From: Mastacembelus armatus
Lineage: Eukaryota; Chordata; Actinopteri; Synbranchiformes; Mastacembelidae
DNA length: 64,000 bases
Assembly: GCF_900324485.2 (NCBI RefSeq)
Contig: NC_046634.1
Span: 6,837,501-6,901,500 of the forward strand
Direction of reading: 5' to 3'
In this document: piece after piece, positions 28,513 through 37,764 of the stretch
Layout: each line of letters starts with the position of its first letter
Position numbering within the stretch: position 1 is the stretch's first letter
Made by a program: the position numbers and the translations under genes
The notes under the pieces: model-generated
Told to the model about the DNA's origin: nothing
Seen by the model: only the letters and a program-made list of their open reading frames with translations
Databases searched by the model: none

Positions 28513-31500
28513 ACACACACCCACCCCCACCCCCCTCTCACTGGCAATTTACCAGACGAGCCGCTAATCCTGCTGGCCCAGATTTGGTCCACAGTCTGCT
28601 CCACATGATGTTACGTTATCATTGTCATCCCAACAACTGCACAAACACCCCACCGCAATGGCAAAAACACACACAAACGCACCTCCACCCACTCCAAAGC
28701 TTCCTGAGTCATGTGACTGGTGTTGCTGCTACACCTGTGACCTACTGTACTGATCTGCAGCACACACCAGCAGCAATGTGGGATAAGAGCTGCTTCCATC
28801 TACAGTGTACAAGCACACCATGAGTCACTGTGTGGAGGAAATGCAAAACAGGGTGGGCTCATCGTCTTCATCATCGTCATCACTGCAGAGGTGGGAGAGT
28901 GGCAGGGGGAGGTGGGGGAGAATGGCAACCCCTGCTGCCTGTGTGTCATGTATGTATTGTCTTCTTTTTCTTGGTCTGCGATCAGCTATGTGATTGCTCG
29001 TATGCACCGGGATCAGAAACGACGCCCCTGCCTCCGAGCTTTGTGCATCGCTGCATCACCATGGCAACAGGTCCTCTCGACAGCAACTGGTTTCGACACA
29101 TCAGAGTAGCTGTTGGGCTGAGTTTAAAATGCTCACGTGCAGGACAAGGAAAAGGCAAGTGGACTAAAGCCCAAATATGAAAGCAAATGTAAGACAGGGA
29201 GGTGGCTGAACAGGTGAAAATGTACGTTCTGTTTCTTTACAGTCAGACCCACATCAGTACTACGATGGCAAACAAAAGTGCAGTACTAAGATTACAGAAT
29301 ACCTTTCAGAACGTTATAAAACGTTAAATCAATAGCAAAATCAATAAGATAGATAGAAAAGGACAAATGAAACAAAAAGGCTTTTATGGTGTTGAAGGCA
29401 AAATAACGATTCTGCCAAGAAGAAACTGCCTGGACCACAGCTTATAAGCTCTGTGATGGAGTTTCATACCCTGGACATCAGTACCACAAAATCAATTCTT
29501 GGGGTAACAGCAAGATAAAATACAGATGCTGCAGGAGGAGATGAGAAATTTTTACTCATGCAAGAAAACAAGGAGTAATACCTGTTACACGGAAACTACA
29601 AAAAAGCAAAGAAAGGATTCTCCAAGTTGATTTAAAGGATAGTTAATATTCTTTACCTGGGAAAACCAAGGTGGAACAACAAATGAATAATCATAAATCA
29701 GTAACCTGCTCTTATCTGTTAAGACAACAGTCAGCTCATAATTCTCTGAAACTTTTAACTCCTGCTAATTGTCATGTCATTACAGCCCAGGCAATGCTCT
29801 CCTGAACCTGTCGCCCACGTGTGCACATCCTCCCCTCATCTACAGTAAGTCCACGTACCTGCCACTGTTCAGGAGTTCCTCACTTCCTCACCAGTCCCTG
29901 ACACTTGGTCCGGTCAGTATTTAAAACAGCAAAATGTTGTGTGAAATGAGTTTGAATGGAGTCAATGGAGTATAGGATTTGAGTCCTGTAAGTGTTACTT
30001 AAAGGCAGCTAGTTCCGACCAGTTGTCAGTCTTCATTTGCTTCCTGCTGCCTAATAACAGTTATGCCAGTGTTTTATAAAAGTTCACAACCTTCAGAGTT
30101 AATTTAATAGTTTTTGAAATGTTTGAAATGTTGCCTGAGGCTCATATCAGCTGAGTGAGTGAACAAACTGCTAATAATTAACACTGAAAATTAAATTAAG
30201 GATGGAAACTGTGGATTGAAGTTTTTATAAAGATTCTAATTGTTTAATCTTGTGACATTTGTATATATTTTATTGTAGCTATACAGAATGATATGGAAGT
30301 GTATGCAGTTCGCTGAGCATTTTAATTTTAATAAGATTTAACAAAGTACAATTTGTGTAAGATGTGGATATCAGCAGCTCCACTCTAAACCCACTCAATA
30401 GAGAGAATTTTAGAAATCAGGTTAATGGATCATTCACCTTTCTACCCTTTTCCAGCTGAGTAATAATTTATTCTTTCAAAATAAAAGTCTCATAAATTCT
30501 GCTGCCTTTGAAGTCTGCCTGCTTGATGGCTGTTACAGTCAGTATCCATGCTGCAGATCAGTGCAGAGCAAATCCACAGGAGAGGATGCAAGAGGGTACG
30601 AGTTTCCACATAGACGTGAGCAGAGACAAACTGCAGCAAAAAGAGAGCACAAAGAGCGAATTCACGAAGGAGGCCACATGGGGGAGGAGAGGAGAGAGGA
30701 GGGGGGAATGGAAAGAATAGAGATGAAGACAATGAGCGGGGAGAAGATGAGACAAGCAGATGCAGATGAAAGATGGGATGATGCTGACGATGAGGAGAAA
30801 GCAGCAGTTTGGGGAAATAACAGGTAAAACAGGGAAGCTGAAAGGAGGAAGTTTATCATGGGTTCCTGCAGAAAAATGGCTCCAGTTTCCCGTCGTAGTA
30901 AATCATGTCACTTGGCTACATCCTGTCTGTTCTCAACTACGCACCGAAGGCGACGAACAGGCCTGCTGCCTTATTGGAAACAGATGTTATGAATGGGAGA
31001 GGGGAGACCGAGAGGGAGAGTAGTGCACGGGAGGAGGATAGGGAGAAATGTAAAGGACAGAGACAGAAATACTTGAGAGAGTAGAGACAATGCTGAGGTT
31101 CTGGTCTGGTTATAGTGTCCCAAACAAATTGGAAACCAGTGGTGTGAGCACATCTCCACTCTGTTTTCTATTTTCTCAGGCACAGGAGAAAAGTATTTGG
31201 TGGAATTTGCTTCAAACTGCTCAATTACAAATAGTCAAGTCACATAAATGTGAAGCAGTAGGACTGGAAGGAATCTTGTGATTGGTTAAATGTTTTTGAC
31301 GTGAATCCTAACAAAGCATGACATGTATGTCTGTGCACTTTTAATTTAATTCATATTGTATAATAATCCGAGTGCGACGTTGAATTGTATTTCAATTTTT
31401 TTATAGTTGCTTGTTAAAATGTTCTTATTAACAGAAGTAGGCCTAGGCCTTTTTGGAGTCTTTTGGAAATGTTTGTGATGCAGTTTGTGTTTTTGCACAT

Positions 31501-32286
31501 ACAAACTGCATCACAGACAAAAAAAACAGCAAAACCTGCATTTTCTCTAACATCCATATACTAATACATGACTGCAATTGTTTTTCTGTTCCAAGATTGT
31601 CCTGCCTGTTAAACCCACAGTGAGGTGGCAGATCATTCCCTCCTAATCCAATCAACATGCTCTCACATGATGAATTGAGGTGGTAAGTCCTTATGCACAA
31701 ATATTTTATGTTGCAACCTGAAAACATGTATGTACTGCTCAGGAGAATCAGTCAGAATAAGTTTTTGATCCCATCCAGCTAAAACGTTTTTTAGAAACTA
31801 TCAGTCTGGAAAAAATCTGCAGAAATGGTATATTTTGAAAAGAAAACTAAATATTGTGAAATGTTCATTACTTGTCAAGACGTTGTCCTAATCTTTTTAG
31901 ATGTAAACCCCTCCACGTGTAACGTGCCCACCCCCAAAGAAATCAAACATACTTTTACCATATGCACCCAGCATAGTGTGACATTAACACATATGTGCTC
32001 TCACACCCGCAGCTTCAAAAATGTAAAAGTGACCCATAACAAAACGCTGCAACAAAATTCAGCACAAAGCGGTGAAAGTTAACAGCATTTCCCGCTGCTC
32101 CTGTCAGCCTTTAAACTGATTAGCAAATTGGATTGAACCACACCGACAACCAGTGTGCGCCAGGCGGAGCGCACACACCCAGAGCCGCGCACATTGCGTC
32201 CAAAACAAGTAGAAACGCGCACACGGATCCGATTTCAACGCAAAGGCTCAACAGGAAAATGCTGAAAAATATTCATACTTACCCAT
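6082..32286 (-). CDS. gpm6b: Neuronal membrane glycoprotein M6-b (PLP/DM20/M6 proteolipid family)
   Basis: This is a four-pass proteolipid of neurons and glia; the family acts in membrane organisation and neurite or myelin biology. Minus-strand coding exons are 32286-32283 (alternative 1b) or 23132-23063 (alternative 1a), then 9506-9320, 9140-8981, 8597-8429, 6764-6691, 6597-6532 and 6234-6082. The last shared exons are 169, 74, 66 and 153 nt, and the first three of these are the classical PLP-family sizes. All phases close. The long form (1a) is 292 residues and the short form (1b) 270. Diagnostic stretches are [50 protein letters not shown] and [20 protein letters not shown]. The PLP-specific loop insertion is absent, as expected for M6. 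The cytoplasmic C terminus ([14 protein letters not shown], ending NSSSYS) resembles GPM6B rather than GPM6A. Splice sites are GT/AG throughout. Confidence 0.95.
6765..8428 (-). other. gpm6b: gpm6b intron (1.66 kb)
   Basis: This intron lies between the 169-nt and 74-nt coding exons. The only structure seen is the inverted repeat at 8029-8112, described separately. No additional exon was recognised. Confidence 0.7.
8029..8112. repeat. Short inverted repeat in gpm6b intron
   Basis: The arms TGTACACCTGATC (8039-8051) and GATCAGGTGTACA (8090-8102) are perfect inverted copies. The pairing extends outward to GCTCTG (8029-8034) and CAGAGC (8107-8112), and inward with AATTAA against TTAATT. The 84-bp unit looks like a small MITE relic. 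A function as a hairpin RNA is not supported. Confidence 0.5.
8736..8764. repeat. (TG)n microsatellite
   Basis: An uninterrupted run of TG dinucleotides lies in the gpm6b intron between coding exons. Confidence 0.95.
14355..14514. repeat. Compound (CA)(TA)n(TG) microsatellite
   Basis: About 160 bp of alternating purine-pyrimidine sequence: a CA run, a long TA run with short interruptions, then a TG run. The CA and TG ends are complementary, so the whole tract is self-complementary and could form a cruciform. The open frames here, encoding Tyr-Ile repeats, are artefacts. Confidence 0.95.
16069..16096. repeat. (GT)n microsatellite
   Basis: A run of GT dinucleotides within gpm6b intron 1. Confidence 0.95.
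16969..17110 (+). mobile_element. Degenerate tRNA-derived SINE-like repeat
   Basis: The head resembles a tRNA promoter, with an A-box-like TGGCTTGGTGGTTAGCGC and a B-box-like GGTTCGAGTTC. The tail, GGTTAATTGGTAAATTGCC followed by AGGTGTGAATGTGAGTGT, matches what I remember of a very abundant teleost dispersed repeat. The middle is shortened. It is not a functional tRNA gene, because no acceptor stem closes. Confidence 0.6.
18566..18618. repeat. CA-rich compound microsatellite
   Basis: Interspersed (GCAC), (CA) and (CATA) units lie within gpm6b intron 1. Confidence 0.9.
19859..19885. repeat. (CA)n microsatellite
   Basis: A perfect CA run lies in gpm6b intron 1. Confidence 0.95.
23063..23132 (-). 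CDS. gpm6b: gpm6b alternative first coding exon 1a (acidic N terminus)
   Basis: On the minus strand this exon encodes [20 protein letters not shown] followed by ESK and the first base of a Gly codon, ending in a GTACGC donor. Joined to the exon at 9506 it gives KGCFECC. Human GPM6B has a matching N terminus containing KPAME and ending in KGCFECC, so this is the orthologous exon. Its presumed promoter lies at higher coordinates, immediately beside a 110-bp CT/GA microsatellite (23208-23319). Confidence 0.9.
23208..23319. repeat. (CT)n microsatellite beside gpm6b exon 1a
   Basis: A tract of CT repeats with a few CCCT and GTCT interruptions starts 76 bp upstream of the exon 1a ATG (minus strand). 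On the gene's sense strand it is a GA repeat, so it may lie in the core promoter or 5'UTR. Confidence 0.9.
23665..23734. repeat. (CA)n followed by (CTCA)n microsatellite
   Basis: A CA run (23665-23686) is followed by about twelve tetranucleotide CTCA units. The regular spacing is simple sequence. There are no repeat-spacer units. Confidence 0.95.
24953..25170 (+). mobile_element. Dispersed teleost repeat ('gggctgcaactaa' type)
   Basis: The copy starts AGGGCTGCAACTAATGATTG and continues with TTCTTAATCTATGAAATT, CATCAGAGAAAACAGTAAAT, a TTCAAAT block and AGAAGCTGAA. This order matches a very common non-coding fish repeat family as I remember it. It is degenerate, with no coding capacity and no clear target-site duplication. 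Confidence 0.55.
25677..25735. repeat. (CA)n microsatellite
   Basis: A long perfect CA run ends in CATATATA. Confidence 0.95.
26552..26596. repeat. (GAA)n(GCA)n trinucleotide microsatellite
   Basis: GAA units are followed by GCA units inside an open frame that would encode Glu and Ala runs. No family resemblance or splice context supports a protein, so it is treated as simple sequence in the intron. Confidence 0.85.
28133..28351. mobile_element. MITE-like repeat with 12-bp terminal inverted repeats
   Basis: The ends are GTCTTTCTATAG (28133-28144) and its exact inverse CTATAGAAAGAC (28340-28351). Inside are a perfect 13-bp hairpin, ATCAATGTAATAA/TTATTACATTGAT (28153-28183), and a CCTAACC-rich stretch (28196-28260). 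A block with ATTGACAAAATGTCCTCACA follows. This matches a common short fish element. There is no coding capacity. Confidence 0.65.
28470..28530. repeat. (CA)n/CCA-rich microsatellite
   Basis: A CA run is followed by CCCACAC and CCCAC units. Confidence 0.9.
31471..31518. repeat. Short hairpin in gpm6b 5' intron
   Basis: TGTGATGCAGTTTGT (31474-31488) is perfectly inverted at 31501-31515 with a 12-nt loop. The pairing extends to 18 nt with one mismatch. It is shorter than a normal animal pre-miRNA stem, and no known miRNA was recognised. Confidence 0.4.
32283..32286 (-). CDS. gpm6b: gpm6b alternative first coding exon 1b (ATG G only)
   Basis: The minus strand reads ATG, then G, then the strong donor GTAAGTAT at 32282. 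Spliced to the exon at 9506 this yields MGCFECC, the N terminus typical of PLP1/DM20 and of short M6 isoforms, whose first exon likewise contributes only Met and one base. The exon is too short to appear as an open frame. It is supported by donor quality, phase, and the CpG-rich promoter about 100 bp upstream. Confidence 0.8.
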
Positions 32287-32380
32287 TTTAGCTAATGTGG
32301 AAAATGGCCCTGAGACGACAAGCGACTGAGCTCCCAGATGATGTCCACAGGTTGTTTGGAGAGGGCGCAACACGCGAACA

Positions 32381-32422
32381 ACGGGACGTCCCGTTTTGAG
32401 ACGGGGTGGGCAGGTGACGTCA
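32381..32422 (-). promoter_or_regulatory. CpG-rich gpm6b exon 1b promoter with CRE and palindrome
   Basis: A perfect cAMP-response element, TGACGTCA, lies at 32415-32422. A perfect 14-bp palindrome, ACGGGACGTCCCGT, lies at 32381-32394 and also contains a GACGTC core. The surrounding 32330-32465 region is rich in CpG compared with the AT-rich flanks. It sits about 100-140 bp upstream of the exon 1b ATG, where a promoter is expected. CREB/ATF binding is inferred from the motif only. Confidence 0.55.
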
Positions 32423-33992
32423 CGGCCGGGGCTTCATTAATCCACGCGTCCTCCCGATTCTTCGCGTTATTAAGTTATATATAATACAATGAATGTTACG
32501 GAGCAATAGCTTCTTTTATGTGGCTGTTAGTTCACCAAACCAATGTCTGCTGGTTTTATTCTATTATTTATGCTTTAATACATTTTCTGTAGTTTCTTAT
32601 TAGTTCGTGACGCAGTATTTGTATCAGTTATTCACATTAAACACGCACTTGGACAGAGGAGGATATTCTTTGTCTCTAATGAACCAATTATATACAACAA
32701 ACTTTACAATACTGCTATAAAACTGAAGATGAAATACATTCGCTCTAATACAGCACTGAGGCACTTCCTTCTATTCCCCGAGGTCAGAGGGAAATATTGC
32801 AGAGTACCACACTTGCTTAAGTGTGTTAAGAAGACACATTAGCTCTACTGTAATAAGATGAGCTGCAACAGTAAAACCGTTGCATTAGTGACTTTTTCTG
32901 TGGAGTCAGTCCTGTGACCTGTTTCTGCTGTATTGTCAGGCTCAGATGGCCTAATGTGAAAATGCCCTATGACCTTTCCTGTCAGTGTGTCCTCTTTCTA
33001 CAGATGCTGCAGTCACATCTGGCTGTCAGGAGAAAGGAAATATGTACTAACTTATAATTACAAATATTATGCACAATGTTTTAAACAGATGAAGTGCTGA
33101 ATGATAGAAGTAGTGTAAAAATGTCTGTTTATTCAAATACAAAGTTGTTGGATGTAGAAATGTGAACAGCAGTTTTACAGAGGTAACAACAAAATCACCA
33201 CTGAAATTTTAATCAAACATATGACACTTTATTAGAACACACACACCCCTCAGTCTGAAAAATCACATGCACAGGGTGCTGTAAGGACAAGATAAAAGAG
33301 AATAGTCAATGTTCCTCCCCTGAGAAACACAAATGGCTTAGAAACCAATGAAATGCTAGAATCAAAGAGGTTCAGTTGAGGAGTTACCACAACAAATCAC
33401 TTTTCATGTCTGTAGAAAAGCAGAATATGAGAAGCAGTCATGCAGGACCGCTGCTAAATTTGAATGGTGGTGGGGAATAGTTTTTGTGGTTAAACTAAGT
33501 TGACAGGCATAAGAGGAGCTACTGCACCATGAAACATCACCCAGTTAGAGTGTAAACGAAAACAGATTAGGAGCAAACACTCAGGCACATGTTTGAATCT
33601 ATTTTCATCTGCTACAGGGTCAGTTTTACTGCACCTCTGATGCTCAGCTGACATTTTTATTCTCTAGTGCTTGTATTTGAGTGTTTTTCCTAAAATCTGA
33701 CGATGACTATAACATCAGATCCAGCATTTTATACGTATTATCACAACCATAAGTTGTTATTTGGAGCTGCAGCTGAGAGGTCAGTGACATTTGCATCTGG
33801 CTAAGCAGAACTTCAGCTAATTTCTGCCACTTTTGTGCTTAAAATAACTTCTGACCGTCAGCTAACCCAAACCATTAGTTCTGCATCAGCAGCACCGTCA
33901 TCCACAATCCACTACATGACAAAGCTGCTGTCTCACCAAGAGATCAGAGATGGATTCTCCAAATCAAAAGTTTATAGCTCTGCCCACAGCTG
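32423..33992. other. Region between gpm6b promoter and gemin8 stop
   Basis: This 1.6-kb AT-rich stretch presumably holds gpm6b upstream sequence and the gemin8 3'UTR. Candidate gemin8 poly(A) signals on the minus strand are at 33656-33661 and 33228-33233. Nothing else was recognised. Confidence 0.5.
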
Positions 33993-35056
33993 TTAAAGCT
34001 TTAGTGGGATAACAGGCCAAAACTTGGGCCGCTTGAGGTCACAGTTTCTGTCAAAAGTGAGCTGCATTGCTGCCTCCATGGCCAGGATCTTAGGTGCCTC
34101 CTTGCCATACAGCTTTTTCATCTCAGCCCTTCGTCTCTCACCGGGCCGTTCAGAGGGAGGAGCTGTGGTGCTTCGCATGGAGACGCCATGCAGGTCCTGG
34201 TCGGCTGGCACGTAGCTGTCCTGCTGCTCAGCCTCCATCTGCTGCTGCTTCTCTGCAAGAACAGGAAAACAAGTTATTTTTAGACAAATAGCAGCCAGTC
34301 TCTTTACCTTACACTATTTTTTAAAATTATATCTGAATTCAGCTGTGCATCTTAATTAAAGCAAATCATTACTAAGTGACACATACTGCAAAAGTCTGAA
34401 TATGTCTTAAGTCCATAAAAAAGGAATCCTGTTTACAGTAATGTCACAGTTAAACTTGAAACACTCACTCAGCTCCTCTCTGTGCTTCTCAGTCTGGGCG
34501 AAGTACTGCCGAAGCTCCTCGCTGATCTCCATGTTGCTGACATCGCACTCGATCTCACTACCTGAGCTGCTCTCCTCGTCCGCCTCCTCTTCATCTTCAC
34601 TGTGGCTCTCTGTGGTGTGCCAGTCTGCGTAGCGCTGGTGGCTGCTGGGATACTGCTCCTGGCGGTAGCCAGGGCCGTAGGCAGCCTGCAAGGCCTTTTG
34701 GTAGGCACGCCTGTGTCTCTGGTGCCAGGCCATAGCTTGCTGGTAGTGCTGCCAGTAGCGGCTATACACTGGGCTGGAAAACCAGGACATCACAGTGCTT
34801 ATGTCCTCCTGCCAAAGAGAAGGATCAATGCACCAGTTTTTATGTTTGGATGGAGATCAGTTGGTTTTCCATCAAAAATCTAGTGATACATAAATTTAAA
34901 GGCACAGTGATGGCTCAGCAAACTTGAACTAAACTAAATATTATTTAATGTGCCGTCAGTGAACTACACATGGAGGTTTTGTCACTATCAAACCATGCAT
35001 AGTGTCGCTTGGATGCATCATTAGCCGAAGACAATTTAGCATATTTCTCTTACCAT
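33993..35056 (-). CDS. gemin8: Gem-associated protein 8 (SMN complex subunit)
   Basis: Gemin8 is a subunit of the SMN complex that assembles Sm cores on spliceosomal snRNAs. Coding exons on the minus strand are 35056-35054 (ATG only), 34808-34469 and 34252-33993, giving 200 residues. Joining the ATG-only exon to the GAGGACATA exon keeps frame and gives [20 protein letters not shown]. Starting at the internal ATG (34790) would give a protein seven residues shorter. Family signatures are [20 protein letters not shown] near the N terminus, an acidic stretch ([20 protein letters not shown]), [20 protein letters not shown] and the C-terminal [15 protein letters not shown] and [11 protein letters not shown]. 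The acidic linker is shorter than in mammals. It is transcribed in the same direction as gpm6b, about 1.7 kb upstream of it. Confidence 0.93.
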
Positions 35057-37764
35057 GAGTGGAGCTGCCTGCAGCTTGGTGGAGCTCTCTGCTAATGACA
35101 GACAATGTTAACGTAGCTGCAGGTCTGCAGCCGGTCAACTGACTGTCGGTTATGAAGCACGGAGGCACATGTTGACGTCTGCAAAACAACAACTGACGCG
35201 CACTGGGTGTCAGACAACAAACAACCAGCGGTGAGTGCGTCTACTGTAAAGAATGAGTCTGTCTGAGTCTGTCTTCGTGCTAAATGTCTTGTTTTGGGAA
35301 CCATTTACCTGTGCGATGATACTTCCTGGCAGAAAATTTCCCAGAAGCCTTTGTGTCACAGCAAAAATAATTTCTGTCTAGGTGGCGCCACCCAGCGGTC
35401 ACAGTGCAGCTGTGCAGTGCACCAGTTTTAAATAAGTGAAACAGGAAGATTTATTTGATTAGATCCCGTGTATTTTATATGAGTTGACATGTAGTTTGAA
35501 ACAAGATAAATTGTGTTTTGTATTTTGAAGGCAAATGTCATTAGCAAAAAAAAAAACAAAAAACTTAAAGGGAAATCTCCTAAAATTTGAAAATGCCTGA
35601 ACTGTGAATTTAATTAGTTATATTCATCATATTTGAATACTATTTAGCAGCAGCACAGTATAATGCAGTGATTCAGCGTATGCCATGTTAATAGTGCAAT
35701 CTAATAACGTGCTTTTTTGGATTAGAAGAATCGTGTAAACTACTGACAAACATTAGGGAGTTTGTTTTGCTGTGAAGATCAAGATCAGGTTTCTGTGGTG
35801 GAACTGTCCCAGTCAAATTGGGTTTGAATTGCTCAGCTAGTGTATATTCAGCAGCCACCTAGAGGGCTTTCTTTGCAGAGCTCATACACATGAGAATACT
35901 TGGTTTCTCTTCCATGATGGCACCAGTAAGTTGTCAACGTGCTGCTCCAGTTCTCATATCTTTTCTCTCTCTCTGTCTGAAAGCTGATTCTCCTGTTTCA
36001 GCACCACAGAGATGACACAGCTGGGAGTCGGGCCCTGTCAGCCCTGGGTCATTTACCTGAAAGAGGACATAAAATATAGTGTGTGTGTGTATGTGTGTAT
36101 TAAAGACAAATACTTAAATATTGAGATGTTGACAGCATCTACTAAACCAACATAGAACATAAAATCACAGGTATTTGTATTTATCAGGTTAATTTCCACT
36201 GTTAACTGTGATGGAAAATCTTTATTACTGCACAGTATGTACACATTGTATGATGAGGCAGCCAGTGGTTTTTACTGCTTTACAAACTTTAATCTTTGTT
36301 ACATGTGTGGGATGCTTGACCTACTTTCATTCTTCACTTATCAGAATCTGTGGCAGCACGTCAACTAGTCTAAACCCAACCTTAACACCATTACCACTTT
36401 TCTGTCCTTTAGTGAGAGCTACTACAGACAACAGAAAGTCTGTGTTGACCTGCACCTTTGAAAAGCCTCTTCTGTCTGGTTCCATATCCCATTAACCTGC
36501 ATCTATTTAAAGCTGCCTGTCTGTGTTGTAGTTTCAATTTCTCATTTATTTCTCCTAAAACTCAGTCCAGCTGAGGAAATTAGCTTTGACCTGAAGGAGG
36601 TAAATGAAAGACGTCTTGTCTTTCTCCAAAATGGGACTCGGTGTGGCCCACAAAGTCCCCTTTGCAAAAATCTACTTACATTATGTTTTTATACTTCAGG
36701 TGTTCTGTTGGCACAGTGATGGTCCTAGAGAGTAAACAAGTCGAGGTTAAGTAGGACTTTTTTAAATGGAGTAACCACCTTTAATAAGCTTGACTGACTT
36801 GAAAACATAACTTGAGTGCTGTGATTGTCTCCTCAGGACTAATTCTTCATCTGAGCTGCTGAAATGGAGTCTGGCTTCACCTGGATTAACCAGGATCTGG
36901 TCTGGTTCTACAGTGAGGCCTCCACAGTCTGGAAATAAAGCGACGAAGGTCAGAACCATCGTGTGCTTCATGAAGCAAGGATGAGGAAAAGTAGTCAAAT
37001 GAAAAATGATCTATCACTATATTAATTTGACATATTGGTATGTGTTATTTTTCTTTACTTTTTCTATTACGATGAACTCGATACAACTCAAACAACCTCA
37101 ATACAAATTATTTTCTTAATTCGGCCCTGCATTACAAAGATGTCTGAGAAATAAACCTTGAATATGCCAGTATGACATACTTTTAAAGGAAATAGCTACA
37201 AAGGCAAGAAATGAAGTACTCAGGTCATTTCCTGTTGACTTTTACTTTGTCACAGTTCCTGTCCACCCCTTGTTTTGTTTTGGTTTGGATCTTCAGCATG
37301 TTCTTGATTGTGTCCCTGTGTTCAAATATTCAGTTCTGTGTGCCTGCCCACATCTTTGTTTCAGTTTCCTGGTCTGGTTCCTGTCCTGCCCATACTCACC
37401 TGTGTCTTGTTTAGGTGAGCTACCAGTAATTACTAATTGTCAGAGCTGCTGCTGTGTTTACTGGCTCTCCAGCATCTGTGTCAAACCTTCTTAACTTCTC
37501 AGCTTGGGTAACTTCAGTTTTCCGTACACGTGCTGTGATATTGTTTTATTTGTACAGTGTTTGTTGGTGTTATATGATCCTTCAGCAAATTTGATACTGT
37601 GTTGCACTTCCTTTCTGAGGGCACTTCCCATTCAGCTCATATACTTGTAAGTAGTGTTGGAGTTGGAAGGTTTAGCTAACAAAAGGACTGCATCAACATT
37701 TACCTTCCTCCTTTAGAGGTAGAGTTGACTGATTTCTGGCTGTTGTTCGGACCTTTCTGCAGAT
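35057..37764. other. Intergenic region between gemin8 and the IgSF array
   Basis: This holds the gemin8 5' flank and then AT-rich sequence. A minus-strand open frame at 36762-36998 encodes a signal-like start followed by an Ig-like first strand (see findings). Otherwise no gene, RNA or mobile element was recognised. Confidence 0.5.

Larger units (their letters stand above)
23133..32282 (-). other. gpm6b: gpm6b 5' intron between alternative first exons
   Basis: About 9 kb separate exon 1b from exon 1a. Contents are several microsatellites (23208, 23665, 25677, 26552, 28470), two dispersed repeats (24953-25170 and 28133-28351), a poly-T tract (27299-27319) and a short hairpin (31471-31518). 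No independent gene was recognised. Confidence 0.65.

Noticed and set aside
36208-36495. Plus-strand frame with NRKSVLTCTFEK-like text
   Set aside because: It superficially resembles an Ig B strand, but no further strands, Trp, second Cys or splice context follow.
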